In this document: piece by piece, positions 12,350 through 22,317 of the stretch
How positions within the stretch are numbered: position 1 is the stretch's first letter
Layout of the letters: each line of letters opens with the position of its first letter
Assembly: GCA_022829145.1 (NCBI GenBank)
Contig: CM040741.1
Coordinates: forward strand, 43,508,534-43,572,533
DNA: 64,000 nt
From: Albula goreensis
Taxonomy: Eukaryota > Chordata > Actinopteri > Albuliformes > Albulidae
Direction of reading: 5' to 3'
The notes under the pieces: model-generated
Told to the model about the DNA's origin: nothing
The model's input: the letters and a program-made list of their open reading frames with translations, nothing else
The model's database searches: none
Made by a program: the position numbers and the translations under genes

Positions 12350-12414
12350 CAGGCAAGGCACTAGAGGCCTACACAGCCATGGACGAAGTGGGGCTAACGA
12401 CTATCCGGAGCTGA
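12200..12414 (+). CDS. gag: gag, third piece (capsid N-terminal part)
   Basis: This frame carries PPYQMGEDIENYLLRFER, then ARTWQWPEEEWACRLVPL and LLTGKALEAYTAM. These are the hallmarks of the Ty3/gypsy capsid N-terminal domain: an ED-I-ENYL-RFER helix, a tryptophan before P-E-E-W, then L-TGKALEAY. It overlaps the previous frame and is broken near 12390, after which it stops at 12412-12414. A short stretch (about 12393-12430) continues the capsid in a third frame with NDYPELKQALLEN. Confidence 0.75.
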
Positions 12415-12430
12415 AACAGGCCCTACTTGA

Positions 12431-14590
12431 AAATTTGACGTCACACCAGAGACCTACAGACAGCGATTCAGAGCGTCCACCACACCAGCAGGAGAAACAC
12501 CCACCGAGACCTACCACCGCCTCAAGGGACTGTACCGCCGCTGGATCCGGCCCGAGCAGAGGACCAAGGAGGACATCGGCGAGTCCATTGTCTTGGAACA
12601 GCTCCTGCACGTCCTGCCCTATGACACTCGGACCTGGGTTAAGGAGCACGAGCCGGAAACTGGACTGGCAGCAGCCCGATTGGCATTGCAGTATATGAAT
12701 GCCCGCCGAGGGGGCATGCTGCGATCCCCTTCAGCAAACCCCAGAGGTAACCGGGACTCCACACATACTGAAGGTAACCGTGGAGGGGTTGGGGTAATGA
12801 AGGCGGAGCGTAAAGACGGTAAAGGTCTGGTATGTTTTTATTGTCAACAGCCAGGCCATAAAGCAAATGTTTGTCCAGTCCGTAAACCCAAGCTGACAGG
12901 GTTCTGCTATGTTCCAAGGGAGGGAGATAGCCTTGGGTGGGAAAATGGTGGGTCGGTTTCTGTCTTTTGTGATGTTGTCTTGAATGGCCAAAATGTAAAA
13001 GCCATGCTAGATACTGGCAGCGCTATGTCTCTGGTGAAAAGATGTGGGGAGTACGACAGCAATGTGAATTTTGAGTCTCCAACAGTGATTCAATGTGTAC
13101 ATGGTGATCAGAAGTCTTACCCTGTGGCAGAGGTTACCATGGAGATTAATGGCCAGCTGTATTTGATGAATGTTGGTGTTGTTGATACTTTACCTGCTGA
13201 TGTGATTCTGGGCAGAGATCTACCCATTCTGCATGAGCTCCTGCAGGAAGGGGGTAAACAGAGCCAAACAACACCAGGATCAGTGATTCATTCTGCCTTT
13301 CCTGTAGTTACCCGAGCCCAAGCGAAAGCTGGTCTGCAACCCCTTCCAGACTTGTGTGATAGTCTGTGCGAGGGGGGGACCAAGGGGCCAAAGAAGTCGC
13401 GTAAGCAACGACGTGTGGAAAAGTACCTTGGTGCCCCTGTTCCAGAGCTTTCCACTGACAATCTTACTGTGGAGGGATGGGAGGTCCCTCAGAACATTGG
13501 GGTGTTGCAGGCAAATGATGAATCTTTGAAATCATTGTTTGATAAAGTGTGTAGCCAGGAGGCCAAATGTGATATTGCCTGTGGGGAAACTTTTGTTATT
13601 AACAATGGGATTTTGTATGTAAAAGGGGAGAAGGAGAATCGTTTGGTGGTCCCTATGTGTTGTAGACAACTGCTTTTATATGTTGCTCACACAATCCCAT
13701 GGTCAGGCCACCTAGCACATCAAAAAACCTACCTCCGCTTGAGCTCCCGTTTCTTTTGGCCCTCCATGTACACTGACGTAAAATCTTACTGTGCTACGTG
13801 TCCCGTGTGCCAGAAAACCAAGGTTGTCCGCAGGTCAGACAGAGCCCCTCTGCATCCCCTGCCAGTCGTCTCAACCCCCTTCAGACGCATCGCCATGGAC
13901 ATTGTGGGACCCCTGGAGAGGAGCAGTGCAGGCTATCGGTACATCCTGGTCCTGTGTGATTACGCCACCCGGTACCCTGAGGCGTTTCCCCTGAGGTCCA
14001 TCACCACACCAAAAATAATCAGCGCCTTGGTGCAGATGTTTTCCCGGGTCGGCATTCCTGAGGAGATCCTGACAGACCAGGGCACTAATTTCACGTCTCG
14101 GTTGATGAAGCAGCTCCATAATCAGCTGGGCATCAGAGCCATCAAGACCAGCCCATACCACCCCCAGACAGATGGCCTGGTGGAGAGATTCAACCAGACA
14201 CTGAAGAACATGCTGAGAAGGTTTGTCGGGGACACGGGAAAAGACTGGGATAAATGGCTCCCTTTCCTCCTTTTTGCCTACAGAGAAGTGCCTCAGGCAT
14301 CTACAGGGTTTTCGCCATTCGAACTGGTGTATGGCTGGTCAGTCCAGGGGCCACTGGACCTCTTGAAGAAGAGCTGGGAGACCCCAGTGCCCTCCGAGAA
14401 GGGGATTGTGGCATACGTCCTACAGATGAGGGACCGGCTGGAGAAATACAGGGAGGAGGCGCAGAGAAACCTCCTGAAGGCGCAGCAGGCCCAGAAGCAG
14501 TGGTACGACCAGTATGCACGCAAGAGGAATTCCAGCCAGGGCAAAAGGTCCTATTACTCCTCCTTCAGAGACCAGCAAGCTGTTGGCTAA
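12431..14590 (+). CDS. gag-pol: gag capsid (SCAN-like) and nucleocapsid, then pol protease and integrase
   Basis: One open frame covers several proteins. It opens with KFDVTPETYRQRFR and continues through RRWIRPEQRTKEDIG, VLEQLLHVLPYDTRTWV and RLALQY, matching the SCAN-domain pattern. A CCHC zinc knuckle (C-x2-C-x4-H-x4-C) follows at 12833-12874. The protease has DTG at 13010-13018 within AMLDTGSAMSLV. The integrase has an HHCC zinc site (HTIPWSGH, then CPVC), a catalytic triad with the aspartates at 13898 and 14075 and the glutamate at 14183, and the D-35-E spacing. Numbered from the ATG at 12593, the key residues are D140 (protease) and D436, D495, E531 (integrase). That ATG is internal and not a true start. 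The frame shifts at about 14525, inside the integrase C-terminus, and reads out of phase to a stop at 14588-14590. Confidence 0.9.
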   Translation, partial: KFDVTPETYRQRFRASTTPAGETPTETYHRLKGLYRRWIRPEQRTKEDIGESIVLEQLLHVLPYDTRTWVKEHEPETGLAAARLALQYMNARRGGMLRSPSANPRGNRDSTHTEGNRGGVGVMKAERKDGKGLVCFYCQQPGHKANVCPVRKPKLTGFCYVPREGDSLGWENGGSVSVFCDVVLNGQNVKAMLDTGSAMSLVKRCGEYDSNVNFESPTVIQCVHGDQKSYPVAEVTMEINGQLYLMNVGVVDTLPADVILGRDLPILHELLQEGGKQSQTTPGSVIHSAFPVVTRAQAKAGLQPLPDLCDSLCEGGTKGPKKSRKQRRVEKYLGAPVPELSTDNLTVEGWEVPQNIGVLQANDESLKSLFDKVCSQEAKCDIACGETFVINNGILYVKGEKENRLVVPMCCRQLLLYVAHTIPWSGHLAHQKTYLRLSSRFFWPSMYTDVKSYCATCPVCQKTKVVRRSDRAPLHPLPVVSTPFRRIAMDIVGPLERSSAGYRYILVLCDYATRYPEAFPLRSITTPKIISALVQMFSRVGIPEEILTDQGTNFTSRLMKQLHNQLGIRAIKTSPYHPQTDGLVERFNQTLKNMLRRFVGDTGKDWDKWLPFLLFAYREVPQASTGFSPFELVYGWSVQGPLDLLKKSWETPVPSEKGIVAYVLQMRDRLEKYREEAQRNLLKAQQAQKQWYDQYARKRNSSQGKRSYYSSFRDQQAVG

Positions 14591-16067
14591 GTGGCAAGGA
14601 CCGTACCCAATCACCAGACGGATGGGCCCTGTGACCTATGAGGTACATCATCCGGACAAAGGAAAGGCGAAACAGACCTACCATGTCAACCTCATAAAAG
14701 AATGGAAGGAACGGGCAACACCAGAGCGAGCAGCAATGTTTGCATGCAAGGTGGAGGCTGAGGAAAAGGAGGAGGATGATGGAGATTTGGAGGGATGGAG
14801 GCAGGAAGCCAAGGTGAACCTGGAGCATTTAGCTGGGGAGCAGATGACTGAGATGCAGCAGGTCTTCAGTGTCGTCCCCACCTTGTTCCAGCAGAAGCCG
14901 GGACTGACCCAGGTAGTGCAGCACACCATTCACTTGAATGACTCCACCCCAGTACGTCAGCGACCGTACCGGGTACCAGAGAGGCTTGTGGAGCCCCTAA
15001 AGGCCGAGATCCGGACAATGATCGACCTGGGTGTGATAGAGCCATCCAAGAGTGAGTGGAGCAGCCCCATTGTAATTGTGCTCAAAAAGGATGGATCTCT
15101 CAGGGTGTGCATCGACTTCAGGAAATTGAATGCTGCATCTAAATTTGATGCTTATCCAATGCCCCGTATTGATGACCTCTTAGAACGGATCGGGAAAGCC
15201 AACTACATCACCACTCTGGACTTGTGCAAGGGATATTGGCAGGTGCCCTTGGAGCAGAAGTCCAGAGAATACACCGCCTTCAGGACTCCCATGGGCCTAT
15301 ATCAATTTACTGCTATGCCTTTTGGACTTCATGGAGCCCCAGCGACCTTCCAGAGGCTCATGGATCAGGTGCTTCAAGGCTGTGAGGATTGCTGTGCTGC
15401 TTATTTGGATGATGTGGTCATCTACAGCAACACCTGGGACGAACATCTCCAGCACCTCCGCCGTGTCTTGGGCAAGATCCATGAGGCCGGGCTGACTCTG
15501 AACCAGCAGAAGTGTGAGTGGGCCAGGCAAGAAACCCGATACCTTGGCTACGTACTGGGGAGAGGGGAAATTAAGCCGCAGGTGGACAAAATTGAGGCCA
15601 TCCAGAACAGCCCACGACCAAGAACTAAAAAACAGGTGAGGTCATTCTTGGGACTGGTGGGATGGTACCGAAGGTTTGTTCCCCATTTCTCATCAGTGGC
15701 GGCACCGCTAACAGGCCTTCTCACCAAAACTGCCAGAAACCCTGTACCCTGGGACAGTGCCTGTGAAGAGGCATTTAGAGCTCTAAAGGCTCATCTCTGT
15801 TCAGCACCAGTCCTCCAGAGCCCTGATTTTACCAAGCGATTCTTGGTACAGGTGGATGCCTCTGCAGCCGGAGTTGGAGCTGTCCTGGCACAGGGGGAAC
15901 CAGGTGAGGAACGACCTGTGCTGTACCTGAGCCGGAAGCTCCTCCCAAGAGAGGTAAGGTACTCCACCATAGAGAAGGAGTGTCTGGCCATAAAGTGGGC
16001 ACTGGACAGCCTGAAGTATTATTTGCTGGGCGGGAGTTTGACCTACACACTGACCACCGGGCTCTAA
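14560..16067 (+). CDS. pol: pol: integrase GPY/F module, reverse transcriptase, RNase H (N-terminal part)
   Basis: The frame begins, after two closely spaced frame changes (about 14525 and 14557), with LLAKWQGPYPI, the GPY/F module of integrase. An acidic linker follows, then HTIHLNDSTPVRQRPYRVP leading into reverse transcriptase with KKDGSLRVCIDFRKLN, TTLDLCKGYWQ, MPFGLHGAPATFQRLM and the catalytic YLDD at 15402-15413 (VVIYS follows). The thumb/connection motif RYLGYVLGRGEIKP is present, then FLGLVGWYRRFV. RNase H starts with QVDASAAGVGAVL (catalytic D at 15855) and YSTIEKECLAIKWAL. Near 16030 in a G-rich run the frame shifts, and this frame stops at 16065-16067. Reverse transcriptase after integrase is the Gmr1 arrangement. 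Confidence 0.92.
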
Positions 16068-16273
16068 CCTGGATTCAGACCATGAAGGACAACAATGCCA
16101 GAGTGACACGGTGGTATCTGGCACTTCAGCCTTTCAAGTTTGTGGTCCGCCATCAAGCCGGGAAACAGAATGTGACAGCGGATTACCTGTCCCGCTTGCC
16201 GAGCCTCTGCAAGCTTGGAGAGGGGAAGGATGATGTGACAGAGGGCTCTGTCACGGCTTGCGGCACCACGTAA
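16031..16273 (+). CDS. pol: pol: RNase H C-terminal part
   Basis: This frame picks up RNase H after the shift near 16030 with REFDLHTDHRALTWIQ, then RVTRWYLALQPFKFVVRHQ and QNVTADYLSRL. The aspartates in HTDH and TADYLSR are the remaining RNase H active-site positions. The frame crosses the polypurine tract and continues 40 bases into the 3' LTR, stopping at TAA 16271-16273, so the last codons of pol are encoded by LTR sequence. Confidence 0.85.
   Translation, partial: REFDLHTDHRALTWIQTMKDNNARVTRWYLALQPFKFVVRHQAGKQNVTADYLSRLPSLCKLGEGKDDVTEGSVTACGTT
16217..16230 (+). other. Polypurine tract
   Basis: GGAGAGGGGAAGGA is a 14-base all-purine run ending three bases before the 3' LTR. It would be the RNase H-resistant primer for plus-strand DNA synthesis. 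It overlaps the end of the pol frame. Confidence 0.85.
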
Positions 16274-17208
16274 TACTCAATCGTTTTCCCCCATACAAAG
16301 TTCCCCTGTTTGCAGTGGCTAGCTCCCTGTGAGTGCACGCGCAGTTGCGTTAGCCTATGCCCGGGTCATACACGCATACCACGAACATTCTACATTTGCT
16401 TTTCCTCTCAGTTTAATATACCAACCGTAATCACACATACACACATTCGTTTATCGTTTTCTGTCTTTTATTTTCCTTATCTTGTCACCGTTCAGTGTAT
16501 GTTGGAGCGCTCCGTGGTTGTGCTGTTTCGTGCTGTTTTCTGTGGTTGCCGTAGTAATGCTTCCGGGTACTACGGAGGGTGGAAGGACCAAACCGAGCGT
16601 TGGGCTGGGCAGGCTTATGAAGGGCCTGACCCAAAAGCGGGTACATTTTAGGGCGGTCCTAGGCGACACCATTTTAAAACAACTGTTTGGAATGTTTTGG
16701 CGATTTATTACTGTTTGATATAACAGATATAACGTTATCATTACAGAGGAATGATGAAACAATGATGTATACTATGGAAATGTATGTATATAATCCAATG
16801 GTGATTCCTGTTATCTGTATAGTTTGTTACATGTTAATGTTTTGTTGTTGTACAAAGTTGGTACAAGCTGGAGGGGTGGGGCTACCCCTATATAAGCTGG
16901 CCCAAAGGAAAGGTTTTGTTGGGTTTTGGTTTGTTGGTTTTTGGTTGGAGATAGAGTGTATGTATTGTGTGGAAACCTGGAAGTAGCAGGGTGTTGCAGG
17001 AAGTGGAGAGTTTTGTGTTAATTCTTGTATATATTTATATTCTTTTTGTGTGTATTTTTACTTTTTGTTCACCTTTTCACGTCTTGCACTTTGGGAGAGC
17101 ACTATAAATAAAATCTTTTGCACTTACGTGCTGTTGTGGCGGAGCCATCATTTTTTTCCCATTGGGAGTTCTCATAAGAAAAGAGAACCCATTAGAAGCT
17201 GCCTCACA
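16234..17208 (+). repeat. 3' long terminal repeat (975 bp)
   Basis: This is a near-exact copy of 10705-11686, with the same terminal dyad, TATA box (16889-16895) and AATAAA (17107-17112). The net 7-base length difference is fully accounted for by small indels: minus four in the C run at 16288, minus two in a CA run, and single-base gains or losses elsewhere. LTRs are identical at insertion, so the copy is young or the differences are assembly errors. Confidence 0.95.
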
Positions 17209-17213
17209 GAGAA
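17209..17213 (+). repeat. Right target-site duplication GAGAA
   Basis: Exact repeat of 10700-10704, directly after the terminal CA of the 3' LTR. Confidence 0.92.
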
Positions 17214-18834
17214 TAAGTAGTACTTTGGTCTCAATGAGAATCAACGTAAACAAAACAAAACTGAGCTGCAGCTTGAGTGAAATATGTGCGTTCAGAGAAT
17301 GAGTGACATTACTGTATTTGCCTGTGACAATGATTTATTAGAGAAACACTGATGTACAAACACATTTCATGCTGCTCAGCTACCACCCAGGTCCATCCAG
17401 TTTTAACACCAATAAAAGCAGTCAAGTTGTCATAAGTGGATTCAAAGGATGATTAACACACATCATGTCATGTTGTTTAATTAAATTTTTACTGTACTGA
17501 AGGATATTTTATACAGGTTTCAAATGACATTTGACAAAAAATGGCAGTGCTGTAAGCTCACTAATGCTTAGCTATTACAATTCGTTAACCCAGCACATTG
17601 TCAACCTGTTTCAGTCTTTTGTCTTTCGCCAGTGCCGTAATGCATCTGTTTCTCCTCAGTGAAGTGACTGCGCTGAGTGTGAGGTAATGCCACAGGGTGT
17701 GCACTTCACTGCTCATAGATACAGCCAGGGAGATGTAGCTAGTAGCAATTTGCAAAACAGACCATAATAAAAGACAGCCATGGCTCTGAATTCCGTTTTT
17801 TTAAACACATGGTCAGCCAGTGCTTTACCATGATTCATTGTGACTGGCTAGACACTGAGCTTCAAATAACCTTTTTAGCTGGATCTCAACATCTACTAAC
17901 CAAAGCACTGAGCATGATATGATCAGGTGCTTCATTCCATTCACACAGCTCTCAATGCCTCTCTGTAAGCAGGCGTAATCGATGTAAACAGAAAAAGGCC
18001 GCTGGCTACCCTTTTCCCCATAATTTAAATGGCATTAAAAACCTATTGAGGTATAGTTCAAAAGCCTTTTCAAGAGAGCACTAAACCTGTCCATGAAATA
18101 ATGGTTTCAAGAACTAAACCACAATGGTTTCAACTTCTGAGTATAAATGATTTGCGGAGGATTGTACCTCATAGCATAAATTTCAAAGCCTTCTAAACCC
18201 TGGACTGAACAATGGAAATGGACCAGGGCAGCTTGCAAACAACAATAACAATACACAATTTTAATACAACTCCTAATTAGCTGTTGGCAAAGGCATTGAC
18301 CATGAGGACAAACTGGGTCTTGTAGCTTAGATATCACCTGCTCAAGAGTGAGCTGTATAATTAGCCCTCTAGCCTTAAGTCACCATTAAACAGGTAGCAA
18401 GATGCTCTAGCAAAGAGCATTCGTGAAATAAATACACGTAAATGTATCAGCCTCCCTGGGAGCATACAGTGGCACCATGGGATTGTTTTTTTTCCTGGCT
18501 GAGGCAAAGTTGGCTGACATTGAGCAGGGTTCCTCAGGCTAAGCCTGCGTAAGTAGCTCCTAACTACTTGCCAAGTGCCTACAGGTGATCTTTTGTTCTC
18601 AGTGATTGATGAATCCTCCTTCTGATTGAAATTAGCTCCATATTCACGTGCTGTGTGGAAAATGGTCAGTGGATCATGGGTAAATGTTCATTGCACACAG
18701 CTCTGCATATGTGGCGTGGAGATGATTCAAGAGCATGCTGTACTGCGTTATTGTAAGAGGATGGGAGAAAAGGAAACAAATAACATCCTGTGTGTTAGAC
18801 CATGCTGGTTAATAGAGACACACAAACCGGGCAG

Positions 18835-18930
18835 GCCAGAGGAGGATGGGCTCCCCCAGAAGAGTTCGGTCACTCCAAAGGTTTCTTCCTGTCGGTTTTA
18901 CCTAGAGAGTTTTGCTTTTGTTAGGTTTAA
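18835..18930 (+). repeat. Fragment of a dispersed fish repeat
   Basis: The segment contains GATGGGCTCCCCCAGA, then a diverged GAGTTCGGTCACTCC and CAAAGGTTTCTTCCTGTC, followed by a short T-rich stretch. I recognise the phrase (GGGCTCCCC, GAGTCTGGTTCCT, CAAGGTTTCTTCCT) as a very common interspersed repeat of teleost genomes, here truncated and diverged. The exact family is not assigned from memory. Confidence 0.45.
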
Positions 18931-21900
18931 GGCATGCAACAAATCCTGGTAATTCTCAACTCAGCTCTGGCAGAAATCAAATCTATGATAATAGTATAAA
19001 AAGATTACAAACTATGATGTTGACCACAATGTGGTCTCGATAGGGAAATCTTCTATTCCCCATGAAAAAATCCAATGCTTTGGCTTCTACTGGTACAGTA
19101 GGTATAGGGGAAGATGGCAAGCGCCCAACTGAAAACAATCACAGGTGATTAAACAGGTTGATTTCCTTACTGTGTGTTAAGTTGCACTCTGTTCAGTAAG
19201 CTCCTTTGTCCTGAACTGAAACATGAACCAGACTGCAAAATGAGAAGAAATTAAAGCCATTCAGACCCCTGTTTTTGCAATCACCATCAGTGTGATAACA
19301 TAACCTTCCATAACTACAACGTTCACTGTAAAAACTATGAAAACAAAATATAATGGCTGTGGGCCTTATGGTTTACAAGGCAAATGGTGTGAAAGGTCTA
19401 CTCAACTGGGCCTCTTAAATACAATTTACTAAACTGTCCCTGATTCTGATTACCAATAAAAAAGAAACCTTAGAGCCATGCAAAAATACGTTTTCAATAA
19501 AAAATATCCAGAAAGACAGTGAATAGTGATTAAATATACCAAGGCACTAAGAAACTTTTGTTCTTAAAAGTTCTATAAGGATAGGAAGCTGTGTGATTTG
19601 ATGTAGGTTTAGAACAAGGTATTACTGTTCTGCTTTTTTCAGATTGTTAATTCTAAAACATCTTTACGATAAAAACACTATGGAAAATAATTGCTAAAAA
19701 TGAACAAAAACACCTTTTTAAGAAAAAAGATTTGCAAAAAAATATTCACCCATTATAATGTTAATATGATGTGGTATGAAAAGTTATCTGAAAAAGTGAA
19801 ATCTATGTTTTGCTATTGCCGGAGCAGCTCAATGCTCCTTGATAGGATTTTCTATAATTATCTTTAACAAGGACATAGAAACGCAAAATCCCTTAATTTC
19901 TTAGCAAACATACCCTCCTGTCACATTTCTTACGCTGGGATTTCTTTGATTGGCATTGGCTGGCTAGCAAAGAAGTACGGGTTTAAATCCATGGAATGCT
20001 CTGGGATATTAGTGAAATTAATTCACTGGCTGTCAGTCTATCCCCCAAATGGCTCAGCAGTTAAATACTTGCTGAAAAGCTTAATCATGGAAAATGAATA
20101 CACAAACTTCATATCAGGAGAACAGGACAGTGAATATTTTGGAAAAAATCATTTATGATATTATTCTATAAGGAAGCCATTTCTACTCATGAAGTCATGG
20201 TCATACAAAAAAGTATGTTTTGTATTACAGCTCTCATCCAAACCAATACAAATGGCAAACAGATGTATTTTAATAGCGAGAAATTAAATTATTTACTATA
20301 ATATTGAGCAGTCCAGAAATATTGCTGAATGTCATCCAACAAAATGCCAAATTTACTGCAGTCAAATTATGATTATAAAGAAACGTACAATGTTTAACTT
20401 GATAGCCTTGACTGTAAGCATATTTGAAATGCAAGGGCATTATTGGAGATATAGTTTGACCACATGAATTTAGCCCTTTAAAAAGAAACAAGCGTTACTA
20501 TAGCAATGTTTTGAATTACACTGAATTTTCATTGATACTGCTCACACATGCATGTCCTTTTGTTTACACAGAGAAAAGCACAGAGATATTGTATTACTTT
20601 TTATATCCATTTTCAAGATGCTAATGTCATTTTTGTAACTTTTGCTCCAACAGTTTGCCCTGCTAAATTTAACTTAAAACTCATAGCTTTCATTTGCATA
20701 TAATTTGATTAAGAGGAAATTATATTTTTCACAGGAAGCCCTTTAAATATCATCACAATCACCAATACAGTGTGCAGTATTTAGTTAAATATTGGATATT
20801 CTTTTTTTCCAGATAAATGGATGAGCAATCCTGGGCACTGGTCCAAACCTCAGTGCTGTGCTGTATGGTGTTGAATACCCCATTCAGGCTTCTATAGCTT
20901 CAACATAAGTTATAGATATATCACTAATATTCAATAAAACATTCATTTCTAATAGCCATTTTTAGTGCTGTCAGGTAAGTTATTGGGCTTGTTTGGAATA
21001 AGCAGCATACAGATAGCTAGACAGCAAATAGACAGGCAGTGCTGGCTTTTATTTATAGTCCTGATAAGCATCTGCACCTGATGGGTGGTTTCTTTCCCTG
21101 AATGCCTTCTTTTCCTGATGATGTCATGATGACCGTGAGGCTTCTTGTCAGCTAGCTAGCTAAAATTTCACCTCAATGACAGCGGAACAAGTGTGAGGGG
21201 AAAGAGAAAGTTGGTATGCAGGAATACTGCTGATGGAGATCACCTTGATTTTTGAATAAAATATGGAATTGTGGGAATGTGGAGAGGCGTTTTATGATAT
21301 ACAAATTAAATACAACTGCACTTTTATTTCATGTAATCTGAAGTGAGTCTATATGACAAGATGTAAAAGGTGATAATGAGAAGAAAATAAAAAATGGAAG
21401 CCAACCATCCATGAGTGGGCCCCATAGCACAAAGGTAGAGTGACCCTTCCTATTCCACGGCCTCTCAGAAAGGGATACTACTCAACCAGATGCAGATTCT
21501 GAACCTGATTCCTATCAAGTACATTGGATCAGTATATGATGAATACCCATAAATATCTATTGTATATTCAATTCAACTTTGGCATTGTTGACAATTAAAT
21601 AATCATCTACATACACATTATTGAAACTAATTATCGTAACATGCAACGGTTTATTTCATTAGGCATCCACAGACGTTATTAAGATACAGCAATGGGTTAA
21701 CAGCCAACCAGCAGTTAATGCCTTCAAGCTCTATGAACATGCATGTGCATCTCAATGGTTTAAGGAAATTCTGTGTTTAAGAGCCAGACATGCAGGTGTT
21801 TCGAAATAAATAATAAAAGACAATTGAAAACAACCACATTTTGGCGAGCTGCCCTAGTAAAATATCCATGTCTGTACAAATATAAACAAAACATGGCAGC

Positions 21901-22095
21901 TGACTTTCAAATGGACAAGAGCTACAGGCCTATGCAACTACAGTCCAATGTACTGTACACGTATTGTTTGACACTCTGACGTGTGCAACTGGCACACTGT
22001 ACTAACATAACTTATCTTCACAAGGTATATGTCGTGAGCTTTTAGATCTTTTAATTCCTTCTTCAGTATCCCCTCTTCTCTTGTATATACCTGCA

Positions 22096-22317
22096 TACAC
22101 TCTTGTGTAAAAATGTTCCTTAAGGGTTCCCTGTTTCTGGGGCAAAAGGTTCTTCTTTGATATTGCTTAAGGGTTCTCTGTATTACTTGAATCTGAGTTT
22201 TATATGAAGAAACACATAAAAACATCAATATTTATGAAGAACCTTGAAGGGTTCCCCCAGCAGTACAAATGAGGAACCTTTAAAGGTGCAAGAAAGAACT
22301 TTTCTTCCAAGAGTATA
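22096..22317. mobile_element. GGTTCTT-rich MITE-like element
   Basis: The left end (TACACTCTTGTGTAAAAATG) and the reverse complement of the right end (TATACTCTTGGAAGAAAAG) resemble each other. Inside, GGTTCC and GGTTCTT phrases on the left (TTAAGGGTTCCC, AAAGGTTCTTC) are mirrored by GAACC phrases on the right (AAGAACCTT, GAGGAACCTTTAAAGG). This arrangement, starting near CACTCTT and full of GGTTCTT units, is typical of an abundant non-autonomous DNA element family in fish. It has no coding capacity. Ends are approximate. Confidence 0.45.

Larger units (their letters stand above)
10705..17208 (+). mobile_element. Complete Gmr1-like Ty3/gypsy LTR retrotransposon
   Basis: This is a full-length element of about 6.5 kb. 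It starts TGTGACAG, ends CTCACA, and is flanked by the direct repeat GAGAA (10700-10704 and 17209-17213). It carries paired LTRs, a tRNA-Leu primer-binding site, a gag region with a SCAN-like capsid part and a CCHC zinc knuckle, then protease, integrase, reverse transcriptase and RNase H, and a polypurine tract. Integrase lies before reverse transcriptase, the diagnostic arrangement of Gmr1-like elements, which otherwise belong to Ty3/gypsy by sequence. No envelope-like frame is present. The coding sequence is interrupted by about seven frame changes, at about 11890, 12200, 12390, 12430, 14525, 14557 and 16030. Six of the seven fit loss of a single base. I saw no in-frame nonsense substitution between shifts. 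Confidence 0.95.
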
